From: Silene conica | Lineage: Eukaryota > Streptophyta > Magnoliopsida > Caryophyllales > Caryophyllaceae | Assembly: GCA_029255685.2 (NCBI GenBank) | Contig: CM055317.2 | Location: 73,273,460-73,337,459, forward strand | Length of the DNA stretch: 64,000 nt | Direction: 5' to 3' | Notes under the pieces: generated by a model | Databases searched by the model: none | What the model was told of the DNA's origin: nothing | The model's input: only the letters and a program-made list of their open reading frames with translations | Made by a program: the position numbers and the translations under genes | In this document: piece after piece, positions 1-10,227 of the stretch | Numbering within the stretch: position 1 is the first letter of the stretch | How the letters are laid out: every line of letters starts with the position of its first letter

Positions 1-128
1 TACTTCAACTCTATTCAATATAGCTAAGTTTCATTCAATTAAATTTACTTCAACTCGACTCCATTAAGTTCAATTCAGCTCATATCAGCCGAAAAGAACA
101 GAGCCTACCCTATGAAAAGAACACAAAC
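1..128 (-). other. Intron of the NFD4-like gene (left-edge fragment)
   Basis: This stretch follows the splice donor of the transporter exon that ends at 129 on the minus strand, so it is read as intron. It is rich in TTCAATTCA/TTAAGTTCA-type words, which recur around 42105-42240 and 44540-44660. It probably contains the end of a dispersed repeat. No exon is visible before the window edge. Confidence 0.55.
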
Positions 129-1380
129 CTGCTCCAAATCGGCCGAGGAAATTCCATACAGACCATAATGAAACCAGTGTATTGATCTGCACAGTTTTAA
201 ATCCAAAGGACTGACCTATCTGGCTCATGTTATTTATCGTCGCAAGCCCTGAACCCATTCCACAGGACATAGCCGCAAACAATAGCCAGAAGTTAAGTCT
301 TTTCATGGCCTCAACGACGTTCACACTTTCCCTATCAATTGAAGAACCAGGAAGCTCTTGATATTCCTCATGAACCATAAATTTTACAGGAGCAATTGAG
401 TTAGAACTGTGCAGTAGAAATGCATTTGATTCCATATGTAATGTGTCGGTTATTATGTCATTGCTGATAGCTTCAATAGCGATTTTTAGAGGTAATGAAA
501 GTAGCATTAACAAGCCCACAAGCGTAAAAAACCGTCCCCAAGTTGGGAAATTGAAGATGCTTTCGAGTATGATGATGATCATAATATATGCAGCTAGGAA
601 TAGCGCGATTATGGAGAAACCGTTGAGGTATTTCTTTTCGTCATTAGCTCTGGTTTCGGGGTATATTCTCACCAGAAACATCAGGAACACGGTAAGAGTA
701 CTCGGTAACAATGCGAGCATGAGGATGAATGTGCTTGGATTTCCCTTGAAAAAGGCTTGATGAACTTGGATCAACATTGCTCCGCTAAGTCCATTAAAAC
801 CCTGAGAGTTCCAACGTCGAAAATAATCAAATATCCATAAAAAAACATCAACAAATCCGAAGAAAAATTCAAGAAATACCTTCATAATTCCGACAATAGT
901 TCCACTGTACTCAGGAAAATTCTGAACAGCAGTGACAACATTCGCGGTATTAAAAAACGTCTGAGAATGAGCAGCAACCAACATGAAAACACACATGAAA
1001 CTGACAGACGGTTTCTGAATCACCCCAACCACAGACAACCACAACAGAAAATAACCCAAAAAACACTGAGCCGAACCCACCAGAAGAACCACCCACGGGC
1101 TACCAGCGCACCCACCACGCTGGCTACGCACAGAGGCGACAGCAGAATACAGTAAGCCAGAAAGCACACCAAAATTGGCACCAAGGTCTTTAAACACAGA
1201 GATGGTGTCAAGAGTTGACTGATCATACGACTGGGACGACTTTATAAGAGCCGAGTATATACTAAAGGTGTATGACCCACCTGTGGTCGCTTGTATCCAT
1301 ATACTTGCGACAGTGGCGACCCATCTGCTTTCGCTGCTGATGATGTTGATTGAGCTATCCATGGCATATTGTTGTTCCAT
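129..1380 (-). CDS. Nodulin-like / NFD4-type MFS transporter, 5' exons (partial)
   Basis: This is a membrane transporter of the plant Nodulin-like/NFD4 branch of the major facilitator superfamily; the substrate is unknown. The ATG is at 1380-1378. The N-terminus (RWVATVASIWIQ, GGSYTFSIYS) and several hydrophobic segments match the Nodulin-like domain. The last residues (NFWLLFAAMSCGMGSGLATI, SLWSVWNFLGRFGAG) match the start of the NFD4 C-terminal domain. The 431-codon open frame overstates the protein. A 78-bp intron (879 down to 802; donor AAG/GTATTT, acceptor CTCAG/GGT) interrupts it without a stop, and removing it restores the family motif GIMK-GF.GLSGA. A second donor (GAGCAG/GTTTGT) ends this exon at 129, after which the frame reads intron. 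The remaining exons lie left of the window. Family assignment is firm; the exact splice ends are inferred. Confidence 0.88.
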
Positions 1381-4300
1381 TTACAGCCAATTATTGATTT
1401 GATATGCTTTTTTTAGGTTTAATCATATCATATTTTTGGGTTGATTGACAGGAAGTGTTGTTGATGTCAGTTTTGGACCCTCCTGTATTATTAAAAAATG
1501 GTTGATAAGCTAATCCAATACTTAATACTTTAATTAACAAGGGTCCATGATAAACACCTTATTACATTTGTTTAACACCTTGCACTTCTTAACATATAGA
1601 AAATAGATTAAATTTGTTTCGCAGATTCAGACTTCTCTTATTCTCGAGTTTCAACTACTGTCAAGTCCCACCACGCTAGCTCGCGCTATTAGTCTATGAC
1701 TATTTCAGTTGCGTTGTCAGGGCTTCAGGAATCAGTCATCGCGCACATAAGATTTTCTCATTTGACTTTTTAAGATCAAAGTTTCACAAGAAAAAAGGTT
1801 ATACCATAGGAAAACAAATTCCGAAAAATTTAAATAGGATACAGTGATACTACAGATACATAGAGATGAAATCTGAGTACTTAATGAATTCCCAAGGGAA
1901 ATGTCAGGGGTATTGGGTGTAACTTGTAAGTGGAACCTGCAAGTATCGAGTCAAATGTGGATCTTCGACTGTAAGAAGTACCTGAAGGCTGCAGAGTGCA
2001 GAGAGAAATCAGCATTCTGAAAACTTTTCATTAGTCAAGCACTCCAGCTGGTCTATGGCACTTATTCCACCAGTCGTGCAGCGAGTCGTGACAAATGTTC
2101 TTGATTTGTCACACTGTTTTATCAGCTGGTTCCTGATTGAGTCGGGTTTGTCGGGTTTGGGAGCATCTGCAGCGGAACAATGCGAAACAAGGTGCTAAAT
2201 ATGAAAGACAGTGAGATAATCATTTTGGACTAATATTACAGAAATGGTACTAATCAAATATGTCAAAAATATCAGTAAAAAAGTTTACAGTATATAAAAC
2301 TTCACAATTTGTATACCCTCAAATTGTACAAGGACTTGTGGGATTTCATTTTGTACAATTTCTGATTCCGTAACGATACTTTTATGCGAACCAAACGCCC
2401 CTAAATCATTTGCAATCCACAAGGTACCTTACCGAACCCAGTATCCAGGGTCTACTTTTCATCAAACAAATGGACAGTTAGATCCTTTTGAACCCGGTAT
2501 TCCAGAGCCAAGGCCCATATTTTTGGATAGGCTAATAACCCAATACTTTTTCTGAAAAGTGCATGGTAAATATCAGATTGGGTCAAATCAATCCGATCAG
2601 AATGGCTCGAACCGAAACAACTAATAGACCTATGCTGAAATAGTATGAAGCCGGATTTGAACTTAGGGGGCGAAAAATTTAGAAGAAGAATGGGAAATTA
2701 TATAAGCTACACTCGAAAAAAATTCAAAAAATTTAACTAAATACTACGAAAATCTTATCCACTAGAAGGAGGGCCATGTACCGAAATTACTAACCTAGAT
2801 GCTAGAATCACCCGACTCCAAAAGGAAGTTGTTATATCACACCCCTAGTTTTATTAATGACGTTCAACGTTTTCATAAAGTTTTCCGTTTTCCAATTTTT
2901 TTTTATTTTGTGTTCGATTAATGTTAATTTTTGCATATATTAAATGATAATTAATAAATAATAAAAACAATAATTAATAATAAGAAGAATAAAGTGGGTA
3001 CACAAAATGACAATCTATCATAATATATTTTATTAATGCAATAGTCACATCGCTGACTTGGCATCACAGAAATTTTCCAAAATCTGACGTGGCAGAAAAT
3101 TAGAACTATTGCAAAATTTCAAAAAAATTTAAATATAACAAACTAACTATGAAATAGAATTATGCGAAAGTCATGGAACTTTCTAAACTGAAGACTTACT
3201 ATAAGCAATAATTTTAAAAATAGAATTATTATTGAATGAAATCAAATCAAATTTGCAGTAGCCAAATATTATGGAATTCTATAATTTCAAAATATTCGGA
3301 ATTACAGTATGTTAATATAATATTCTTAGCAATCATATCTTCAAACTAATCATATCTTCAATCATATTATATCTAAAATTTGTACAATGGTTGAGATTCA
3401 CGGGTCTGCTTTGAAGCTCACATAAGATATAAATATGAACAATTTCGCATAATTCATGCTCAGATTGAGATTAATGGCTGATATAGAGATTTGGATATGC
3501 ATTGTACAATGGGAGTGCGATTAACATAAGATACCAACTGATTAAAGCTCACATAAGATACAAAGATGAAGCTTGAATCTCCTCATCTCCAAGCTCAGAT
3601 AATAACATTTTCGAATATGGATGCAGATTAACATAGATTAGTAAAGGAATGCTATTAATATTTTGTGGGAAGATTATTGATTTTCTTTGTTGACTATAAA
3701 AAAATTCACTAAGACAACAAATTGATGATGGTTTACTTTTAGTGGGGATGGAGGCGTCGAAAATTCTAGACTTTAGATTATTATTTTTTTTTCTTTATTT
3801 TGCTTTTAACTTATAAAATATATGTCGGATTAATTTAATCTCGCTCGGTTATATATTAATGTGTGCGCGGTAATTTATAAGAGTGCATTTTCATTATAGT
3901 GTAACACAATTTTTCAAATAACGCCAATTAATTTTTACACGAATAATATTTATTTAATATATTAAATTGGTTGTCTTTTAATAAAACTATATTGTCTTAA
4001 TGTAAGACAGTTGCACACAGCAAACGATGTTTAATATAGAACATCATTACTAAATTTAAGCAAATTTACGTTTTCAACCAAACTATACATTTACTACTTA
4101 AGTTTCAACAGATTATTTACGTTTTGGTTTTAATGTAAGATATGTAATATACAACTTAATTGTAAAATTATTTTACATGTGTAGAAATGGTGCAATGGGT
4201 AACTTCTTAATTAACAAAATGTATGACAATTCATGTAAACCGACATGTGTGATAAATCATTCGAAATAAATTTATCCATAAATAATTAATCTGTTTATAT

Positions 4301-4439
4301 TTCATATTATTAAAGTTCTAAAATAATTAATTTTTTATTTTTATATTAATAACCATATTAATTTCATATTATTAAAGTTCTAAAATAATTAATTTCTTTA
4401 TATTTATATTATTAACCATAATCTAAAATACTAAAAACA
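1381..4439. other. Upstream region of the NFD4-like gene, no gene seen
   Basis: AT-rich DNA that should include the 5' UTR and promoter of the minus-strand transporter. I see no convincing coding region. A fragment near 2330-2410 ends in CCAAACGCCCC, which resembles a MITE terminus, but no partner end was found. At 4300-4410 a direct duplication of about 60 bp repeats the words TTTCATATTATTAAAG and TTCTAAAATAATTAATT. Confidence 0.4.
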
Positions 4440-4469
4440 GAGCCGTGAATTCCACGGGTTACAACCTAG
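4440..4469 (+). mobile_element. Helitron 3' terminus
   Basis: The hairpin CCGTG-AATTC-CACGG is followed about 10 nt later by CTAG and then a T. This is the usual Helitron 3' end (stem-loop, CTRR, insertion before T). The 5' end of this unit was not found. Two bases further on, another Helitron 5' end begins, so two units abut head to tail. Confidence 0.6.
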
Positions 4470-4471
4470 TA

Positions 4472-5655
4472 TCCATATCCATATAATAACATAAAAAGGC
4501 TAGATTGAGTAAGTATTGCCTATTAGAATAACACGTGGCGGAATAATACAATTTCATGATGGACTAAAAATTAATACAATTACATGGTGTATTAAAAAAA
4601 ATTGCAAAATGGAACATGAAAAGACAAAGTAGGAGTGAGTTAATCACCCATCTTATTTAAACATTCATTTCTCTAACATTATTCCATCCCGTAATCACGA
4701 TATTTATATTTCTTGAATGCAAAACTTTTCATATTTTTAAATTATGAAAATCCAATTATTCTTATGTAAACATTCATCTCCTCAACATTAGTATTCCACC
4801 TTATAATCAAAATGTTTATAATTCTTTAATAGTACAAAGCATTTTATATTCAACAATTATGAAATTTCAATTCATTTTATGTATAAAAGGAGATAAGTTG
4901 ATTAGACATTTTTAGCAAAAATAAATAATATTGAGTTTCTCATTTTTTTTATGATATTACCCCATTTTCATTCGTTTGTTTTTTCAACAGTCTCCGTTGA
5001 AGAGATAAGAGGATTATAAGTCAATGACAAGCATTTGTATTGTATAGTTCGTTGATCATCGAATAAGTTTTAGTAGCTTAACCAAATTGTAATCTTTGTT
5101 TTTTAGTCTCACATCTTACATACTGATAGAATGTTTGGGAATATTTTTAAATATATTCGTAGTTGATAATGTGTATTGTATTTGTCGGGGATTGTATTTG
5201 TAATGTACAATAGATTATAGTATCGTCATAGACAGCTTTAGTGAAAGTTGTAAGTAAAGTATTTTCTTATATTTCTATTGAAGGTAGTTAAAAGGGTAGC
5301 ATGTTTTATATTTTTGAATTTTTAACGTGAGATGGTTTCCTGAATATTTATGTAATTTTATGTATTATATATGCTCATTTCATTTAAATTTTCTTTCATT
5401 TGATTAAACGGTTAAGAGAAAATCACTGAAAACTATTTTGACGATTAAACACCATTAATTGTCTCTAAGCTTACATGGTTAATACTTATTACTAAAAATA
5501 TCATTGTAAAAGAATATCATTGTAAATCAAGAAAAGTATCATATACATGTCAAGCAAAAAAAATTATCACTCGTCTACAACATTAAGATAGTCAAATGAG
5601 AATAATAAAAAACATGATCTAAACATTAAAATAGAGTTAGAGAATTCCAGTAGGT
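4472..5655 (+). mobile_element. Non-autonomous Helitron C (3' end lost)
   Basis: It begins with TC after an A, then TCCATATCCATATAATAAC, then an ACACGTGGC box about 60 bp in. The same plan starts Helitron D at 5922. Its interior is homologous in order to the unit at 26.4-35.9 kb: shared words around TTGAATGC.AAACTT, ACAAGCATTTGTAT and a GTCTCACAT block. There is no coding capacity (no Rep/helicase). The 3' hairpin is missing; similarity fades just before the MITE at 5661. Confidence 0.6.
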
Positions 5656-5660
5656 CCCCC

Positions 5661-5891
5661 GAGAGACTGTTTCTCAATAAGTTTATTGAGAGACTATTGT
5701 ACAAATTTAAGAAAAAGTGGTACTAAATCTAATATAATAGGAACAAATCACTATTAAGATAAAATGAGTACATTTATTATGTAAATAAGTACGAAATTAC
5801 TATGGTACGATCAATGACAAAAGGGTTACGAAATACAAATAAAGAGCACAAAAGAATGGTCTCTCAATAATTTATTAAAAGATCGTCTCTC
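5661..5891. mobile_element. Small MITE with GAGAGAC terminal inverted repeats
   Basis: The left end (GAGAGACTGTTTCTCAATAA) and the inverted right end (GAGAGACGATCTTTTAATAA) match over about 34 bp around a 160-bp AT-rich core. No target duplication is clear and the superfamily is unknown. It sits where Helitron C loses its 3' end. Confidence 0.5.
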
Positions 5892-6286
5892 CCAAGTTTT
5901 GGTGTAGAGAAGTCTCGTGTATCTATATCTATATAATAATATAAAAAAGTCTAGCTTGAGCATAATATTGTGACACGTGGCATCGTTAGATGATTAGAAC
6001 CATTTATGTGATGTATAATTAAAAAAGCAAATGTGGTAAAATATCTTTTCTATATAAAAGCAAGATCATTTCAAGCCTCCTGGTGCACCCACGTCATTAT
6101 ATATAATAATTTTTATTTTTTATTTTTTTATTGTTAATATGGGTCCCACATATTAGACTATGGTTTCTTGAAAACCACCGCCTCCTTTTATACGGATTTT
6201 TTTATGTTTGAGATAAACATGTAATGAAATAATAAATAATGTCTAATTTAACCAAAATAATACATAATTCTTTCCAATTTTTTTAC

Positions 6287-6362
6287 CCACTTACGAAAGG
6301 TCGTCGACGTTTTAGAACGAATCGTCGACGAAATACAAAAAAAAAGACGAACTTGCCCTTTA
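6287..6362 (+). repeat. MULE1 left terminal inverted repeat
   Basis: Pairs with 16526-16601. It contains two CGTCGACG palindromes about 24 bp apart, which are plausible transposase binding sites. Confidence 0.82.
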
Positions 6363-6399
6363 CCTCCCAAATTCAAAACACTCTAAACCCACCCAAACC

Positions 6400-6790
6400 C
6401 CTCACCCACGACACACCCACGACCACCTTACGCACCACCACTACTCCGACACACCACCACCACCGCACGCACCACCACCACTGCCGATGACCACCACCAA
6501 CACCACCGCACGCACCACAAGGTTAGTTTTTTTTAGTTTTAATTAGACTTGTTAGTTTTAATTAGACTTGTATTTTGTTTTTGTTGTTGTTGTTGTTGTT
6601 ATTATTGTTGTTATTGTTAATGTTAATTAGGTTAGACTTGTTAGTTTTAATATTAATTGTTAATGTTTTTGTTATTTTTTCAATTTTCGTATTGAATTTG
6701 GGTTATTGTTTGTTGTTGTTGTTCTTGTTAGTTGTTATTGTTATTGTTGTTAGTATTGTTGTTGTTGTTAGTTGGTATTGTTGCATTTGA
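6400..6790 (+). repeat. Simple-sequence tracts (ACC-rich, then GTT/ATT-rich)
   Basis: A CACCAC/CACGAC-rich stretch (about 6400-6520) is followed by a long GTT/GTTA microsatellite-like stretch (6540-6780). Open frames here are low-complexity (poly-His/Thr, poly-Leu) and are not taken as genes. It may be the untranslated leader and intron of the PMD gene (possible donor CAAG/GTTAG near 6519), but that is speculative. Confidence 0.5.
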
Positions 6791-6831
6791 ATGAATCGTA
6801 AGTGGGAAAATCCGATTGAGGGAGGTGGTGA

Positions 6832-7140
6832 GGACGGGCAAACCTCACGTCCTAGGTTGGTGAGGACGGGAAAAACGCACATCCTGGGCTGGTGAGGACG
6901 TGTGGGTGAGACGTCGTGGGTTGGTGAGGACGTGGGGGGTGCACGTCCATGGTGGGCATGGACGTGTGGGATAGCCGGCTATGTTGGTGATGGACGTGTG
7001 AAACCCACTTCCTTGTTGGTGTTGCACGTGAGGTTTTCACGTCTTCCATTGGTTTAGACGTGTGGATTTCATGTCCATCCATGGTTTGGACGTGAAATCC
7101 ACATGTCCATCCATGGTTCGGTTTTTCTTTCTTTTTAACC
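6832..7140 (+). repeat. Left array of 32-bp units, each a 21-bp GGACGTG/CACGTCC dyad
   Basis: Nine units start at 6832, 6864 and so on to 7088, with exact 32-bp spacing; a degenerate tenth lies at 7120. Each unit is an imperfect palindrome GGACGTG-N7-CACGTCC plus an 11-bp linker (TNGGTTGGTGA type). The array mirrors the one at 15949-16257. The cores (GACGTG/CACGTC) resemble bZIP ACGT elements. 32 bp is close to three helical turns, so all dyads face one side of the DNA. Confidence 0.85.
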
Positions 7141-9640
7141 GTATATTTTCAATTTTAATAGTTAAAAGTTATTATTTTTTCATTAAAAGTTGTTAATTTT
7201 GTATTTAAATAGGTAGTTTATATTTAATTGTATAAAAAGTTGTTAATTTTGTATTTAAATGGATAGTTTATATTATTTAAATTGTTAATTTTGTGTAATT
7301 TTGATTTTATTTTGAATTATTTTAGTTTTTTATGAAAATTTGTTTAATTTTGATAATTTTGTGTATTTTTTATTTTATTTTTTATTATGTTAGATTTTTA
7401 TGATTATTGGTTTTTTTTTTTAATTTAACGTTATTCTAATATCGTAAATGCAGATGTCTTACAGTGAAGATGATATTATGACTTCAATGGGCCGTACGAC
7501 AGGCCGAAGATTGACGGGGTCTAACGACGTGTCCCTATAGAATCAGAAGCAGCAACGCCACGGCCTGGTCGGGGAGGTAGGGGAGGTAGGGGTAGGGGAA
7601 GGGGAAAGGGTCTCCTAATCAGGTCTCCCGACCCTACTCCCGAGCACGAGCTTCAGCTACCGAGAGCTTTTTTCATGGACCGAGTTAGTAGTTCCGATGA
7701 CGAGGATGAGGAGCAGTTTAGGGTTGTGGTCCTGGAGGAAGATGATGATGACGACGATGAGGAGGAGGAGAAGGAGGAGGAGGACGACTCCCACTTTCTG
7801 GAAGAGGGGGCGCTGATCGACCACGTAAGAAGGTGGTACGTGATGGTAGCGGCTGATATAGGCCATTTTGTGGAGGGTGCCTCTAGTATCACGGGGAGGA
7901 AGAAGACTCTGGATCTTTCCTGGCGTCTTACCGGTCTGGTTGAGGGGGTCCGCCTGTAGTTAGTGTCATACGTAGCTTCGGTGGCCACGTAGCTTGCAGT
8001 AGTTGGACGGATCAGGGAAGCGTGAGATCGTGGCTCACGTGCTACGAGAGGCCGAGTGCCTTGGAGAAGATGAGTAAGATGAAGAACCGTTCTTCGGTGA
8101 TGGCGAGAGTTGTCGAGAGCGGGCTTCATCATCTTAGGTCCTCTTTGACCACCGGGTTGGATTAGAACCTTATCAGTGCGTTCGTTGAGATGTGGAATCC
8201 GGACACCAACACTTTTCACATGCCGTTTGGTGAGATTACGATATTGTTGCACGACGTTCACATGATCCTCAGCATACGGGTGGATGACGCTAGGCTTATG
8301 GACGAGGTTATACAAGGGGGAGATTGGTCTGAAGGGGAAGTTGGCGGCCTTGTTCGGCATGGACGTGAAGGACGTGAGAGCACCCTTTTACAAGGGTGGT
8401 GGGATTTTGGTGAAGAAGCTGATGGAGCTTGCGGAGAAGGGGAGCCGCCATGACTCCCTACGGGCTTACATGATGTTGTTGGATGGACAGACTTTGTTCA
8501 CCGACAAGTCCAGTGATAGGGTTGTTGCTCGTATGTTGCCGTTGTTCGATGAGTTGGATGATATCGGTGGCTATGCTTGGGGGGCCGCGACATTGGCGTA
8601 CCTGTACCGACAGTTGGGGATCGCTTCGCGTAGGGAGGCCGCTGGGGTTAGCGGTTGTTTGCCGTTGCTCCAGGCTTGGATTTACGAGTACTTTCCGACG
8701 TGCAGGCCTCACGCGGGATATTATGTTGAGGGACAACCACTTGTCGAGGCTTGGTCACGGGTTTCGAGGTTTAGGGGAGATGAGGCGTTGTTGGAGCAGC
8801 ACAGGCAGAGGTTGGACGGGCTGAGGGCGGAGCAGGTGTCGTGGCTCCCTTACGGTGTTAGCCCTCACAGGGCTTGTCGTAGTTCGCACTACACGGGCGT
8901 GATTAAGTTTCTGGATATAGTGGAGCCGTACCAGCCTAATAGGTGTCTCCGTCAGTATGGTTATGTTCAGGTTATCCCGAACCCTATGCGGTTCTTAGCT
9001 GTCGAGAGTCGTCCGACAAAGCCGTCTCTGAGTTACAAGCTGTCGTACGGCGATAGTGCTGATTTGGATTGGGGTTTGAGAGAGGTTGAGCTTGTGTTAA
9101 GACAGCGTTGTAAAACCCCTCGTCGCAGCGGAAAAATAAAACATACAACATGCCAAAATTTAAGCGGAATTTAAACTTTAACATGCATAAAAACGAGGTG
9201 AATTAAAACTGAAACTGAAACAACTGATATAAACAGAAATATAGATAAGTATAACTGTCTAAGTACTGAAAGTAAAATATATACAACGCCCTGGGATGGC
9301 ACATCCCTACAGGCACTCAAAACTGTAATAAAAGTCTAGAGTCTAGCTAACGCAAATGTGTAGTCAAAATCGATGAATAAGATCATCGCTCGCTAGCTCC
9401 ATGCAACCCTCTGCCAACCACCTTTCACGTACCTACATACATGTAAACATGTACGCCACAATCAGTGGGGAGTGACTAGAGTTCTCCTAGCCACCTTTTG
9501 TAACGACACGTAACACAGAAATACACAACATACTCCAACATATATAAACATGTTAAGCATATAAATCTCAATATCTGAATCTCAAGTCAACATGCAAATA
9601 CTATGCAAGGCTCTCAACCAACTTCGGAAACTATTTGGAA

Positions 9641-9689
9641 GGAGAGCCGGTTTCCCTTCCGGTTGCCCGGCCGGGGGGTCTTTCAGTCC
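9641..9689 (+). repeat. GC-rich 49-bp motif, copy 1 (copy 2 at 10429-10476)
   Basis: AGAGCCGGTTTCCCTT, CCGGTTGCCCG and CCGGGGGGTCT occur here and, with a few changes, at 10429-10476. The two copies bracket the 50-bp tandem array inside the solo LTR. The motif is locally self-complementary (CCGG/CCCGGCCGGG). Function unknown. Confidence 0.7.
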
Positions 9690-9890
9690 AAACCATTTAC
9701 GAAACTAGCCAAAGAGTCATCCAATGCCTTGGATGAACAATTCTATAATCAAAACTCTATAACCATCATAATCGACAGCAACATCTGACACTGTACCATA
9801 CTAGGCAAGCAGATGCAAATCAGCAAGTATAAAGGTTTAGCGGTCAACTTAAGACATAACCTAGATACCAAAATCACATTCACAAGCAAT

Positions 9891-10227
9891 GGGTCCAGAG
9901 GTGAACTTAACACATATCCCACTACCATCAAATGTCGGGTCCAGAGGTGAGCTTAACACATATCCCAACATACATACACAAGCAATGGGTCCAGAGGTGA
10001 ACTTAACACATATCCCACTGCCACACACAAGTAGTGGGTCCAGAGGTGAACTTAACACATATCCCAATACACAGCTATCGCACACTGGGTCCAGAGGTGA
10101 ACTTAACACATATCCCAATATGCAACAACCAATCACGTGTCAGGTCCAGAGGTGAACTTAACACATATCCTGACACGCCACAAACAAAACACGTAATGGG
10201 TCCAGAGGTGAACTTAACACATATCCC
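9891..10227 (+). repeat. Seven tandem repeats with a ~30-bp conserved core in the solo LTR
   Basis: The core (GGGTCCAGAGGTGAACTTAA followed by CACATATCCC) starts at 9891, 9937, 9987, 10036, 10087, 10142 and 10198. Variable spacers separate the cores and the period is 46-56 bp. Degenerate half copies flank it near 9838 and 10250. It resembles a CRISPR array in layout but lies in a plant LTR; it is probably LTR enhancer/tandem-repeat structure. Confidence 0.88.

Noticed and set aside
85..1380. Single 431-aa complete transporter
   Set aside because: The frame reads through a 78-bp intron and past a splice donor into intron sequence; the gene continues beyond the window.
2230..2410. A MITE ending CCAAACGCCCC
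   Set aside because: Only one terminus-like sequence; no inverted partner or target duplication found nearby.
6239..6490. 83-aa His/Thr-rich open frame
   Set aside because: Crosses the MULE1 boundary and reads the TIR and a CACCAC-rich leader; no conserved feature.
6575..6790. 71-aa Leu/Val-rich open frame
   Set aside because: Translation of a GTT/GTTA microsatellite-like tract.
9891..10227. CRISPR array
   Set aside because: Repeat-spacer look only. It lies inside a plant solo LTR with TSD, the cores vary, there are no cas genes, and the spacing is irregular.
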